Shown piece after piece: positions 43,370 to 52,729 of a stretch of 64,000 bases of DNA. Both the position numbers and the translations under genes were made by a program. Below the pieces are notes generated by a model, which saw only the letters and a list, made by a program, of their open reading frames with translations, made no database searches and had not been told where the DNA came from. Source of the stretch: Alteromonas_E sp965248545 (GTDB taxonomy: Bacteria > Pseudomonadota > Gammaproteobacteria > Enterobacterales > Alteromonadaceae); NCBI GenBank assembly GCA_965248545.1, contig OZ252110.1, positions 3,844,001-3,908,000 of the forward strand, read 5' to 3'. Position 1 is the first letter of the stretch; every line of letters starts with the position of its first letter.

Positions 43370-44920
43370 TTACTTTTTAATACGAACTTGAGGCCGCTTA
43401 GGGTCATTCCACTCTACGTGGTAACGTTTTCCATCCGCTTTATCGACCCGTTGAAACGTATGAGCGCCAAAGAAATCGCGCTGTCCTTGCAACAGATTGG
43501 CCGGTAACACAGACATTCGATACGAGTCGTAATAGCTTAACGCTGAGGTCATCGCCGGACACGGAACACCACTCAAAACAGCATGACTAATCGCACTGCG
43601 CCAGTCTTGTTGGTAAGTCACTATCTGTTGCGTAAAGAATGGGTCTACGAGTAAGTTTGCTAGGTGTTCATTTTGTTCGTATGCATGGGTAATCGACTGT
43701 AAAAATACGGCTCGAATGATACATCCCGCACGCCAGATTTTCGCGATCTCGGCAAAATCTAACTTCCACCCGTGCTCCTTTGCGGCAAGGTCCATCAATT
43801 GAAAGCCTTGCGCATAAGCGCATATTTTACTGCAATACAGTGCGTGTTTTAACGCGTTAACAATCTGTGCTTTTTGCTCATCGCTGTATGTCGGTAGTTC
43901 AGGACCGGCCAAACACTCACTTGCCGCAACACGCTCCTGTTTTAAGCTCGACAGGCTGCGTGCGAACACGGCTTGCGCTATCGTCTGCGCAGGTGCTCCA
44001 ACCTCTAAAGCACTCACGGCGGTCCATAAGCCCGTGCCCTTTTGACCGGCTCGGTCAAGAATAACGTCCACGAGGGGCTTGTCGGTTTCGGCGTCTTGTT
44101 GCTCCAGTACCTCAGCACTGATTTCAATCAAGTAACTATTTAATTCACCCGTATTCCACTCACGAAACACGCCTGCGATTTCCGCTGGCGACATGCCTAG
44201 AGCCGATCGCATTACATGGTATGCCTCGCAAATAAGCTGCATATCCGCATACTCAATCCCATTATGCACCATTTTTACATAGTGGCCAGCTCCTACCGGA
44301 CCAATATAAGTTGCACAAGGTTCTCCCTGGGTAACTGGCTTTCCGGGGGTGTTTGACTCTATTGGCTTGCCCGATTCTGGGTCGACCTTGGCAGAGATTG
44401 CTTGAAATACTGGCTCGAGACGGGTCCATGCATATGGGTCACCTGATGGCATGAGCGAAGGACCGAATCTAGCACCAACCTCTCCACCTGACACGGCGGT
44501 TGAGAAAAAGATAAATTTGCCTTTGTACTGTTTTTCGCGGGCTACAGAGTCTGTCCAAAGGCTATTCCCAGTATCGACTACGATGTCATCTGCTTCGATG
44601 CCCGAATCAATTAAATGATGGCAAACATGGTCAACCGGCTCACCGGCAGGAACAGACAATATGATCAGATGTGGGGCTTTAAGTTTGCTTAACAGTTCAG
44701 TGTATGAACGACAGGCTTCGACGCGTGCTGAAGCATCACCGCGCTCTTCAGCATCTTGTGCAATGATCGCATCGACCTTTGTCTGGTCTAGATCAAAGCA
44801 AGCGATCCTATAACCGTGGTCAGCTAGGTTGAGGGTTAGGTTCTTCCCCATTACTCCCAAGCCAATAAAACCTATGTCGCAAAGATCCTTGCTAGCCGCA
44901 GTGTGATCTACTTGATTCAT
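43370..44920 (-). CDS. gnd: 6-phosphogluconate dehydrogenase, decarboxylating
   Basis: Gnd oxidises 6-phosphogluconate to ribulose 5-phosphate with NADP+, the alternative to dehydration by Edd. The 516 residues show GLGVMGKNLTLNLADHGY (nucleotide site), SGGEVGARFGPSLMPSG, HNGIEYADMQLICEAYHVM and LDRAGQKGTGLW. It is longer than the 468-residue E. coli enzyme, mainly by small insertions such as residues near 185-205. It sits in a glycan-degradation operon instead of next to zwf. Confidence 0.97.
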   Translation of the reverse strand: MNQVDHTAASKDLCDIGFIGLGVMGKNLTLNLADHGYRIACFDLDQTKVDAIIAQDAEERGDASARVEACRSYTELLSKLKAPHLIILSVPAGEPVDHVCHHLIDSGIEADDIVVDTGNSLWTDSVAREKQYKGKFIFFSTAVSGGEVGARFGPSLMPSGDPYAWTRLEPVFQAISAKVDPESGKPIESNTPGKPVTQGEPCATYIGPVGAGHYVKMVHNGIEYADMQLICEAYHVMRSALGMSPAEIAGVFREWNTGELNSYLIEISAEVLEQQDAETDKPLVDVILDRAGQKGTGLWTAVSALEVGAPAQTIAQAVFARSLSSLKQERVAASECLAGPELPTYSDEQKAQIVNALKHALYCSKICAYAQGFQLMDLAAKEHGWKLDFAEIAKIWRAGCIIRAVFLQSITHAYEQNEHLANLLVDPFFTQQIVTYQQDWRSAISHAVLSGVPCPAMTSALSYYDSYRMSVLPANLLQGQRDFFGAHTFQRVDKADGKRYHVEWNDPKRPQVRIKK

Positions 44921-44967
44921 CGCATTTCCCCCATCGCATAATGGGGCGGCATGATACCAAAGCTATT

Positions 44968-47010
44968 TCAATAGGAGTAGGTGAAAATCGCAATAGATTT
45001 ACCCGCTTGTAAAAATAAATGCTTTACACAAACTTTTGGGTGTTCGGATAGATCGGCGTAACGTGTATCAAGGCGTAAGGTCCATCCACCGACAGGCGAC
45101 AAACTCGGCAATGCAAATCGGACATCGTCATCACTGGCGTTAAAACACATTAGCCAGTGTTCTGGACGCTCATTATCCTTACTAGGCACGGTTCCGCGAA
45201 TTTCCATGGCAAACGCCTGGTTCTCACTTACGTGCCAATCGTGCGGGGCCTTGTTAGTGCCATCAGGTTTGTACCAATGCACGCTGGATACGTTCGAGGT
45301 AGAATAATACGCGTCATCTTCTAGTTGAATGCCACTGAGTAATTCGCTGCTGTTGCGCAGTGCAATTAACTCTCGGCAAAACATTAAAAACGAGCGCTTC
45401 TTGGGCGTCAATTGCCAGTCAAGCCAATTAATCTCATTGTCTTGGCAGTAAGCGTTGTTATTACCATTTTGCGTTTTGCTCAGTTCGTCGCCGGCAAGGA
45501 TATGCGGGGTTCCCTGAGCGATTAGCATTGTGGTGAATAGATTACGCTTTTGTCGTTCCCTAAGAGCATTGATATTAGGGTTAACCGTTTCGCCTTCTAC
45601 GCCGTAATTCGCCGACAAATTGTGTGAATGGCCGTCTCGATTTTCTTCGCGGTTGGCTTGATTGTGCTTTTCAGAATAACTGACCAAATCGTGCAGCGTA
45701 AAACCATCGTGGTAGGTGACAGGATTCACTGATGTAATGACCGGTTTGTATCCCTTGTGAAAAATATCACGAGACCCCATCACACGGGTGGCAAAATCGC
45801 TGGTTAAACCTTTGTCACCGCGCCAAAATGCTCGGACTGTATCGCGAAATTTATCATTGCATTCTCGCCAACCAACGGGAAAACCGCCAACCTGATAGCC
45901 GCCCAGACCGATGTCCCAAGGCTCTGCAATTAACAATACATCGCGAAGCACGGGATCTTGCTGAATCGCTCGGAAGAAACCAGCGTGGCGCGTGAATGCA
46001 TGAGGGTCGCGACCGAGGGTAGCCGCTAGATCGAAACGAAAACCGTCAACGCCAATAACCTCTACCCAATACCTCAATGCGTCCATGATTAGTTGCAATA
46101 CTTGGTAATTGGCAACATTCACGGTGTTGCCACACCCTGAGTGGTTGATGAACTCATCCGGACCGGAGGAATGGCGCTCCATCATGAACGCTTGGTCAGC
46201 ACATAGTCCTTTTAAACTAATAACAGGCCCATCGCGGCCTGCTTCAGCTGTATGGTTAAATACCACATCCATGATGACTTCAATTCCAGCCTCGTGATAC
46301 GCAGACACCATTGCCTGAATCTCATCTAGCGGATTGCGAACCGCATAACGAGGCTCTACAGCAAAGAAATTAATCGGGTTATAGCCCCAATAATTGGTTA
46401 AACCTAGCTGCGTAATATGCGGCTCTGGCATAAAACTCGCGCAGGGCAAAAATTGTACTGTGGTTATTCCAAGTTGGCGTAAATGATTCAAGACTGAAGG
46501 ATGACATGCCCCTAAATAAGTACCGCGTAACGCTTCAGGTACGTCTGGGTGTCGCTTTGTCAGCCCCTTCACGTGCGCTTCGTACACTATTCTGGGCTGT
46601 TCTTTATGGAACAGGCGCTGGCGTTGAACGACAGTGGGCTGTTCGACTACGACACTTTTAGGGAGCATGTCAGCGCTGTCTCCCTCAAACAGCTCCTTGC
46701 TCCATTCACACGCTCTGCTGAGTTGTTTGCTATAGGGGTCTACTAACAGTTTTTGGTAACCGCCATTGCCGTCATCAACACGCAAACCGTAGTACTGTCC
46801 AGTTTCTATGCCAATGATGTCAACGTGCCAAATCGCCCCGCTTTTACCAATCATTGGGTATTCGGCGACCAACGTTTCTTCAGCGTCAAATAAGCATACG
46901 AAGACTTGGATAGCGTCAGGGCTGTAAACAGCAAAATTGCAGCCCTTATCGTGTAGCGTCGGTCCTAAAGGCTGTGGAAATCCCAATCTCAGTTGCGTTT
47001 GCGTATTCAC
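44968..47010 (-). CDS. glgX: Glycogen debranching enzyme GlgX
   Basis: GlgX hydrolyses alpha-1,6 branches left after phosphorylase action. The 680-residue GH13 protein has an N-terminal CBM48-like domain (GFPQPLGPTLHDKGCNFAVYS). The catalytic barrel follows with DVVFNHTAE, GFRFDLAATLGR (nucleophile), LLIAEPWD (acid) and the region TYHDGFTLHDLVSY. The start is GTG with GGAG six bases upstream, within eleven bases of the glgB stop. No glgC, glgA or glgP lies in this window. Confidence 0.96.
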   Translation of the reverse strand: MNTQTQLRLGFPQPLGPTLHDKGCNFAVYSPDAIQVFVCLFDAEETLVAEYPMIGKSGAIWHVDIIGIETGQYYGLRVDDGNGGYQKLLVDPYSKQLSRACEWSKELFEGDSADMLPKSVVVEQPTVVQRQRLFHKEQPRIVYEAHVKGLTKRHPDVPEALRGTYLGACHPSVLNHLRQLGITTVQFLPCASFMPEPHITQLGLTNYWGYNPINFFAVEPRYAVRNPLDEIQAMVSAYHEAGIEVIMDVVFNHTAEAGRDGPVISLKGLCADQAFMMERHSSGPDEFINHSGCGNTVNVANYQVLQLIMDALRYWVEVIGVDGFRFDLAATLGRDPHAFTRHAGFFRAIQQDPVLRDVLLIAEPWDIGLGGYQVGGFPVGWRECNDKFRDTVRAFWRGDKGLTSDFATRVMGSRDIFHKGYKPVITSVNPVTYHDGFTLHDLVSYSEKHNQANREENRDGHSHNLSANYGVEGETVNPNINALRERQKRNLFTTMLIAQGTPHILAGDELSKTQNGNNNAYCQDNEINWLDWQLTPKKRSFLMFCRELIALRNSSELLSGIQLEDDAYYSTSNVSSVHWYKPDGTNKAPHDWHVSENQAFAMEIRGTVPSKDNERPEHWLMCFNASDDDVRFALPSLSPVGGWTLRLDTRYADLSEHPKVCVKHLFLQAGKSIAIFTYSY

Positions 47011-47021
47011 CCAATGCTCCG

Positions 47022-49199
47022 CTATTCACCCACGATGTATAGAGTAGCTAGAGGAGGTAAATGAATGCAAATAGAATGAGGCTGGCCATTCCACTCTGTA
47101 GCGTCAGATGAGATCTTTTGATTGACTGCGTAATCGCTACCCCAGAACTGTCCGTCATCACTGTTGACGATCACCCGATACTGTCCAGCATCTTTGACCC
47201 CAAGGCGGAAATGCTCCCTAGGCATCGGGGTAAAATTGGTCACGACATACACTTTTTGACGACCATCTGTCGATTTGCGCACGAAAGACAACACACTCTG
47301 CTCAGCATTTTCATGGTCGATCCACTCAAACCCAGCAGGATCACAATCCGCTTCATATAGTGCTGGCGTATCTCGATACACATGATTTAAGGTCTTGTAG
47401 AGGTTCTGGATACCACGATGTTTATCCCATTGGAGCAAGTCCCACTGCAATTGAGCATCATGATTCCACTCCCTCGCTTGCGCCAGTTCATTGCCCATAA
47501 AGTTGAGTTTTTTACCCGGATGGGCATACATAAAGGCAGCGTAGCAACGCAGGTTGGCTGCTTGCTGCCATTCATCTCCGGGCATTTTGTGTAACATCGA
47601 GCCTTTTCCATGCACGACTTCATCATGCGAAATTGGCAGCACAAAATTCTCATCAAACGCATAAACCATGCTGAACGTCATCTCACCGTGGTGATAACGA
47701 CGATACGCAGGATCCTTGCTGATAAAATGCAAAGAATCATGCATCCACCCCATGTTCCATTTGAATCCGAAGCCTAACCCTCCCTCAAAAACAGGACGAG
47801 ACACTTTGGCAAACGAGGTTGATTCCTCAGCGATCGTCATTGCTTTTGGAAATGCCTGATAGACTTCTTTATTCATCCATTGCAATAGACTAATTGCTTC
47901 ATAATTGTGATTACCTCCATCGACATTCGGGATCCATTCGCCATCATTGCGGGAGTAATCAAGGTAAAGCATTGACGCCACTGCATCTACGCGTAAGCCA
48001 TCAATGTGAAACTTGTCCAGCCAATATAGGGCATTCGCCACCAGAAACTGGCGAACCGTATCTTTGCCGAAATCGTAAATGCAGGAGTTCCAATCCGGAT
48101 GCCAGCCCTTTCGGGGATCTTCATATTCGTAAACGCAACTGCCGTCAAAGCGCGCCAGGCCGTGTCCATCTTCGGGGAAATGAGCAGGCACCCAATCGAT
48201 GATTACACCCAACCCGTGTTGGTGACATTGGTCAACGAAATACTTGAAGTCATCAGGATGTCCAAATCGACTGGTTGGTGCGAATAAACCGACGGGTTGA
48301 TACCCCCACGAACCGTCAAATGGGTATTCCGAAACTGGCAATAGTTCTAAATGCGTATAACCCATATCAAGAACGTAAGGAATGAGGTCCTCGGCCAGTT
48401 CTCGATAAGTTAAATAACGTTGCTCAGAATCTGCACCAGGGCGTTTCCATGACCCTAAGTGGACTTCATAAATGCTCATAGGCTGCGAATATGGGTCGCC
48501 TGCATCCCTAGCCAGCCAAGCATCATCGCGCCATTGATACTGAGCGTGATCGTAAACTCGCGAGGCATGCGATGGGTATTGTTCAGCACTGAAACCTAGC
48601 GGGTCTGCCTTGTGTGGTAAATCGTTGCCGTGTGCATCTTTAATCTGATACTTGTATTGCGCACCAGCCAATATTCCTGGGATAAACAGAACCCAAAAGC
48701 CAAGATCGGTTTTTTGCATGGGGTGATAGCTACCATCCCAATAATTAAAATCGCCGATTATCGAAACTGCCGACGCATTCGGCGCGTACACCGCAAATCG
48801 AACCCCCTCGATCAACTGCCCATTGCGTTCAAAGCGATGAATTTGCGCGCCAGCTTGTTGATACAGATTTTGTGGCGCGTGATCGATAAAATGCACTGCG
48901 TGATAGGCTTCTTGCGGAAACTGGTACGGATCTAAACATTGAAACGCCGTACTATCTGTCTCAATGTCAAAGCCATAAATGGCCTTTGGCAACGACTCGA
49001 GTGCCACACTGAACAATGCTGTCTCCTGCTGTTGGCTTAGGAGGGATATAGGCTTTTTGGTCGACCAATCTATTAGCGTGACCGTCCGGGCTCCGGGTAA
49101 CCAGGCATTTATTGTCGCTGAAGTTGAATCAGCGATTGGCCCAAGCACTTCAAATGGAGACGCACATCTTGCTTGTGCCAATTGCTGAATCTTTTGCAT
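47022..49199 (-). CDS. glgB: 1,4-alpha-glucan branching enzyme GlgB
   Basis: GlgB introduces alpha-1,6 branches. The 725-residue GH13 enzyme has an N1 domain, a CBM48 (IIGDFNYWDGSYHPM) and the barrel with DWVPAHFPEDGHGL, GLRVDAVASMLYLDYSR (nucleophile), IAEEST (acid) and PISHDEVVHGKGSM. It lies nine bases after malQ and eleven before glgX. Branching, debranching and glucanotransferase genes together suggest glycogen or maltodextrin remodelling. Confidence 0.97.
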   Translation of the reverse strand: MQKIQQLAQARCASPFEVLGPIADSTSATINAWLPGARTVTLIDWSTKKPISLLSQQQETALFSVALESLPKAIYGFDIETDSTAFQCLDPYQFPQEAYHAVHFIDHAPQNLYQQAGAQIHRFERNGQLIEGVRFAVYAPNASAVSIIGDFNYWDGSYHPMQKTDLGFWVLFIPGILAGAQYKYQIKDAHGNDLPHKADPLGFSAEQYPSHASRVYDHAQYQWRDDAWLARDAGDPYSQPMSIYEVHLGSWKRPGADSEQRYLTYRELAEDLIPYVLDMGYTHLELLPVSEYPFDGSWGYQPVGLFAPTSRFGHPDDFKYFVDQCHQHGLGVIIDWVPAHFPEDGHGLARFDGSCVYEYEDPRKGWHPDWNSCIYDFGKDTVRQFLVANALYWLDKFHIDGLRVDAVASMLYLDYSRNDGEWIPNVDGGNHNYEAISLLQWMNKEVYQAFPKAMTIAEESTSFAKVSRPVFEGGLGFGFKWNMGWMHDSLHFISKDPAYRRYHHGEMTFSMVYAFDENFVLPISHDEVVHGKGSMLHKMPGDEWQQAANLRCYAAFMYAHPGKKLNFMGNELAQAREWNHDAQLQWDLLQWDKHRGIQNLYKTLNHVYRDTPALYEADCDPAGFEWIDHENAEQSVLSFVRKSTDGRQKVYVVTNFTPMPREHFRLGVKDAGQYRVIVNSDDGQFWGSDYAVNQKISSDATEWNGQPHSICIHLPPLATLYIVGE

Positions 49200-49208
49200 T
49201 TAATGTCC

Positions 49209-51410
49209 TTAATTACTGCCGGCCTTAGTTCTAGCCTGATCAATTCTGTGCGCTAAACCCATAATAGTCGGATCATCAAAGATTGACGACAATGGACGAG
49301 ACAATTTTCGCTTCCAGTTCGGATATTCGTTGAATGTCCCGGGAATATTTACCGGTTTATCCATTTGCAACCAATCTTCTAATTGTAAACTTAGTAGCGC
49401 ACTGGAACCGCCAGCCATATGCACTTGCATGCCTTGACTTAACGCTTGTGTCATCCCAGTGTGATCCGCCGAACGACCTACCTGATCATCAACCGATAAG
49501 TGGCCATGTAAACTATTCAAAATCTGTTGCTTGTTTTCATGTCGGTCGTGATACAAGCTTTTGAGCACTTCTTCATCGCGATACAAACCAACCTCTTTGC
49601 CCAACTCCAGATCATTGCAATGCCAAAAGCCGATTAAGGTTGGCATATCATGCGTGGTCAAAGTTGACATCGATTGGACTGGATAATGGCTCGGTGAAAA
49701 GAAGCCGCCGTCTTCGGCTTGTTCAAAAAAGAATACTCGGTACGAATATATCCCGTTATCCGCTAACTTAGCGCGGATTTCATCCGGTACTGTACCAAGG
49801 TCTTCGCCAATCACCAGGCTTTGATGGCGCTGGCTTTCCAACGCCAAAATACCCAGCAGATCTTCAACTGGGTAATAAACATACCCTCCGTCTTGGGCGC
49901 CGTCTCCTTTTTTAATCCACCAAAGGCGCAATAACGCCATTGCATGGTCGATACGCAGCGCCCCAGAAGCTCGCATATTGGATGAAAACAGGTCAATTAT
50001 GGGTTGATAGGCTTGCTCGTACAATTTCACTGGATCCATCGGAGGTAGGCCCCAGTTTTGTCCCAACGGACCAAGAATATCAGGCGGAGCACCCACGCTT
50101 GCGCCGGTGCAATACAAAGATTTGTTCCCCCAAATCTCTGCACTTCCCTCACTTACCCCTACCGCTAAATCACGGTACAAGCCAATCGTCATACCTAGTT
50201 CAGCAGCTTTTTCACTGGCACTCTCAAATTGCAATGCCGCTTGCCATTGCAAGAACATGTAGAATTTGACTCTTAGCGCATGCTGTTTTTTGAAGCGCTC
50301 GACGTCTTTACTTTGGTAGTCTGAATACTTTGCCGGAAATACTGGCCAGCCCCAGCTTTCTTTTCCTTCAGCTTTGAGGTGCTCTTGAAGTGCATCAAAT
50401 GTAGCGAGTACATCAAGACTTTCGCCGCCTTCTGTGCAAAAGGCTTTAAATGCCTTGTTAACTTTGGTGTTTTTAGAGAGGTATCGTTGGTTAAATACAT
50501 CAAACACGCGAGACAAAGCGGCTAGTTTAACCGTCGCCACGGCGTCGTAATCAATATAATCAACTTCCCGAACAAATGTGAGCTGCTGTTGGAAATCGTC
50601 ACTTGTTATGAGGGACTGAACACTTTCATCGTTATACCCATCGATTTGTGATACGTCGATATACAAGTAGTTCAACCAACGTCGCGAAGATGGACCGTAA
50701 GGGCTGCACGCGCCTGGGTTTGATGGATATAAGGCGTGAATAGGGTTTAATCCAATAAAATCCGCACCTTGTTGCGCCGATTTTTCAACCAAATAGCGCA
50801 AGTCGCTGAAATCACCGATGCCCCAGTTAGACTCGCTGCGCAAGCAGTAAAGCTGGACGCTGAGTCCCCACACTTTTTTGCCAGACGCAATCTTGTCAGG
50901 CGTATAGCAGCGATCAGGTGCAACGATAAGACGCATACTTGCCAACCGATCATCACCTTCCGCCAGTAACTCAACTTGGTGATAACCTAGTGATAAAGGC
51001 TGATTAATTGCGACCGCGTACGCTTGGAACTCACTATCAGCTAGTGACGCAGAGTCAATTAAGTCACAATCGACCGGCACAAACTCATGTTTAAAATCGC
51101 TGCCGTCTTCAAATTTAAAGTCAAGAACATGCGGGTCGTTGACCAATTCAATCGGCAATTTCACTGTGATAACCAGATGCTGTGACTCACGTATCACTTG
51201 TACTGGATCGAGGGGTTTCAACCAAGTTTCATCAACGGTGTTTTGTATCTGTTGCTCAATGACAGTATCAGAGCTAGTGTCATAGCCCATCACATTGAGT
51301 AGCTTCTCTTTTACTGACTCTTCAACTTGCGCGGGGTGACCCCAAGCGTCTATATACTGAGTCTCAATACCACGCATTTCCACTAAGGAATTGAGTGCTT
51401 TTGATGTCAT
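49209..51410 (-). CDS. malQ: 4-alpha-glucanotransferase
   Basis: MalQ disproportionates maltodextrins. The protein of about 733 residues is the long GH77 type with an N-terminal extension of about 150 residues. Motifs are RIDHAMALLRLWW (nucleophile), VIGEDLGTVPDEI (acid) and TTHDMPTLIGFW. An in-frame TTG at 51422 exists, but the ATG at 51410 is more likely. It is first in a probable malQ-glgB-glgX-gnd-msrB operon. Its upstream region is shared with divergent gapA and contains LacI-type and HexR-like sites. Confidence 0.96.
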   Translation of the reverse strand: MTSKALNSLVEMRGIETQYIDAWGHPAQVEESVKEKLLNVMGYDTSSDTVIEQQIQNTVDETWLKPLDPVQVIRESQHLVITVKLPIELVNDPHVLDFKFEDGSDFKHEFVPVDCDLIDSASLADSEFQAYAVAINQPLSLGYHQVELLAEGDDRLASMRLIVAPDRCYTPDKIASGKKVWGLSVQLYCLRSESNWGIGDFSDLRYLVEKSAQQGADFIGLNPIHALYPSNPGACSPYGPSSRRWLNYLYIDVSQIDGYNDESVQSLITSDDFQQQLTFVREVDYIDYDAVATVKLAALSRVFDVFNQRYLSKNTKVNKAFKAFCTEGGESLDVLATFDALQEHLKAEGKESWGWPVFPAKYSDYQSKDVERFKKQHALRVKFYMFLQWQAALQFESASEKAAELGMTIGLYRDLAVGVSEGSAEIWGNKSLYCTGASVGAPPDILGPLGQNWGLPPMDPVKLYEQAYQPIIDLFSSNMRASGALRIDHAMALLRLWWIKKGDGAQDGGYVYYPVEDLLGILALESQRHQSLVIGEDLGTVPDEIRAKLADNGIYSYRVFFFEQAEDGGFFSPSHYPVQSMSTLTTHDMPTLIGFWHCNDLELGKEVGLYRDEEVLKSLYHDRHENKQQILNSLHGHLSVDDQVGRSADHTGMTQALSQGMQVHMAGGSSALLSLQLEDWLQMDKPVNIPGTFNEYPNWKRKLSRPLSSIFDDPTIMGLAHRIDQARTKAGSN

Positions 51411-51492
51411 AGATTTATCCAATTAAAAACGGCACCTTGGCCAACGTAAATAAATTGTTAACATTATCAAACAAGAATCATTGCTCCGCATT

Positions 51493-51516
51493 TGAATACG
51501 TTTGCAAACGGTTAAC
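51493..51516. promoter_or_regulatory. LacI-family operator candidate in the malQ/gapA divergent region
   Basis: TGAATACGTTTGCA fits the general LacI-family pattern TGNAANCGNTTNCA at nine of ten fixed positions. The overlapping TGCAAACGGTTAAC fits eight. Inside them CGTTTGCAAACG is a perfect 12-bp palindrome (51499-51510). It lies about 85 bases upstream of malQ and 125 bases upstream of gapA. No LacI-type gene is in the window. Confidence 0.5.
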
Positions 51517-51542
51517 AACAGCGTTAGCAACAGACTATAGAG

Positions 51543-51554
51543 TGTAATTTTACA
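51543..51554. promoter_or_regulatory. Short TGTAA/TTACA palindrome upstream of gapA
   Basis: TGTAATTTTACA has the same TGTAA/TTACA half-sites as HexR operators, but with a two-base centre. It might be a degenerate site or chance in AT-rich DNA. Confidence 0.25.
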
Positions 51555-51605
51555 TCATATTACGGCTAATTCTTTGCCAAAAGACGTTTTTTGATCCATA
51601 ATTTT

Positions 51606-51620
51606 CGTAATTATATTACA
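51606..51620. promoter_or_regulatory. HexR-like operator upstream of gapA
   Basis: On minus the 15-mer reads TGTAAT-ATA-ATTACG and matches the gammaproteobacterial HexR consensus TGTAATwwwATTACA, as I recall it, at all but the last base. It ends 15 bases before the gapA ATG, close to the ribosome site. HexR itself is encoded 8 kb away in this window. Confidence 0.65.
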
Positions 51621-51635
51621 TTTAAAGGCAAAACA

Positions 51636-52631
51636 ATGACCATTAAAGTGGGTATTAACGGTTTTGGCCGTATCGGACGGCTAGTTTTACGCGCTTCTGT
51701 AGAACGCGATGACATTCAAGTAGTTGCAATCAATGATTTACTCGACGTTGATTATATTGCCTACATGCTGAAGTATGACTCAACTCACGGTCGATTCAAT
51801 GGCACCGTAGACGTAAAAGATGGCAATCTGGTCGTCAACGGCAACACGGTTCGCGTAACAGCAGAAAAGTCACCTGCCGATCTCGCCTGGGATCAAGTTG
51901 ATGTAGATGTCGTTGTTGAAGCAACGGGCATCTTCTTGACGGAAGACACCGCTAAACTTCACCTTGAAGCGGGCGCGAAGAAAGTCGTCATGTCTGCGCC
52001 ATCGAAAGATGCTACGCCAATGTTTGTAATGGGTGTTAACCACGACGACTATGCTGGACAAGCCATTGTTTCCAATGCGTCATGTACGACAAACTGCCTA
52101 GCACCTCTGGCGAAAGTATTAAATGACGAATTTGGTATCGTCGATGGTCTAATGACAACAGTGCACGCGACAACAGCCACACAAAAAACCGTCGATGGTC
52201 CTTCGATGAAAGACTGGCGCGGTGGTCGAGGAGCCTCACAAAATATCATTCCATCGTCTACCGGTGCGGCAAAAGCAGTTGGCAAAGTGATTCCAGCATT
52301 AAACGGCAAACTAACCGGTATGGCATTTCGCGTTCCCACCGCAAATGTCTCAGTGGTTGATTTAACCGTTAACTTGGCCAAACCAGCAAGTTATGAACAG
52401 ATCTGCGCGGCGATGAAGTCAGCTGCAGAAGGCAGCCTCAAAGGCGTACTGGGTTACACCGAAGATGCGGTCGTTTCGCAAGACTTCATTGGTGAGACAC
52501 AAACGAGCGTATTTGACGCCACTGCCGGTATTGCATTGACCGATACGTTTGTCAAAGTTGTTGCTTGGTATGACAACGAAATGGGCTATTCACATAAAGT
52601 TCTTGATTTAGTTGCCCACATCTCTGCTTAA
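51636..52631 (+). CDS. gapA: Glyceraldehyde-3-phosphate dehydrogenase, canonical
   Basis: This is the standard GapA (about 331 residues) that oxidises glyceraldehyde 3-phosphate with NAD+. NAD binding is INGFGRIGR, the catalytic Cys is in SNASCTTNCLAP, and the conserved C-terminus is WYDNEMGYSHKVLDL. An in-frame ATG at 51591 is rejected in favour of 51636, which has AAGG upstream and the family N-terminus. It is divergent from malQ, and a HexR-like site lies just before the start. A second, long GAPDH is at 40369-41823. Confidence 0.97.
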   Translation: MTIKVGINGFGRIGRLVLRASVERDDIQVVAINDLLDVDYIAYMLKYDSTHGRFNGTVDVKDGNLVVNGNTVRVTAEKSPADLAWDQVDVDVVVEATGIFLTEDTAKLHLEAGAKKVVMSAPSKDATPMFVMGVNHDDYAGQAIVSNASCTTNCLAPLAKVLNDEFGIVDGLMTTVHATTATQKTVDGPSMKDWRGGRGASQNIIPSSTGAAKAVGKVIPALNGKLTGMAFRVPTANVSVVDLTVNLAKPASYEQICAAMKSAAEGSLKGVLGYTEDAVVSQDFIGETQTSVFDATAGIALTDTFVKVVAWYDNEMGYSHKVLDLVAHISA

Positions 52632-52643
52632 AACAGGCTTTAC

Positions 52644-52664
52644 GGGAAGGTTTTCAACCTTCCC
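52644..52664 (+). terminator. Hairpin between gapA and yeaD
   Basis: GGGAAGGTT and AACCTTCCC form a perfect nine-pair stem with a three-base loop, 13 bases after the gapA stop. An outer ACAGG/CCTGT pairing extends it. The T tail is weak, so it may attenuate, not fully stop, transcription into the next gene. Confidence 0.55.
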
Positions 52665-52729
52665 TCCTGTGTTACCCTAGCCCTTCTCAAGTAGCATTTA
52701 CGCCCCGTCCACAACGCTATGAGGAACCT

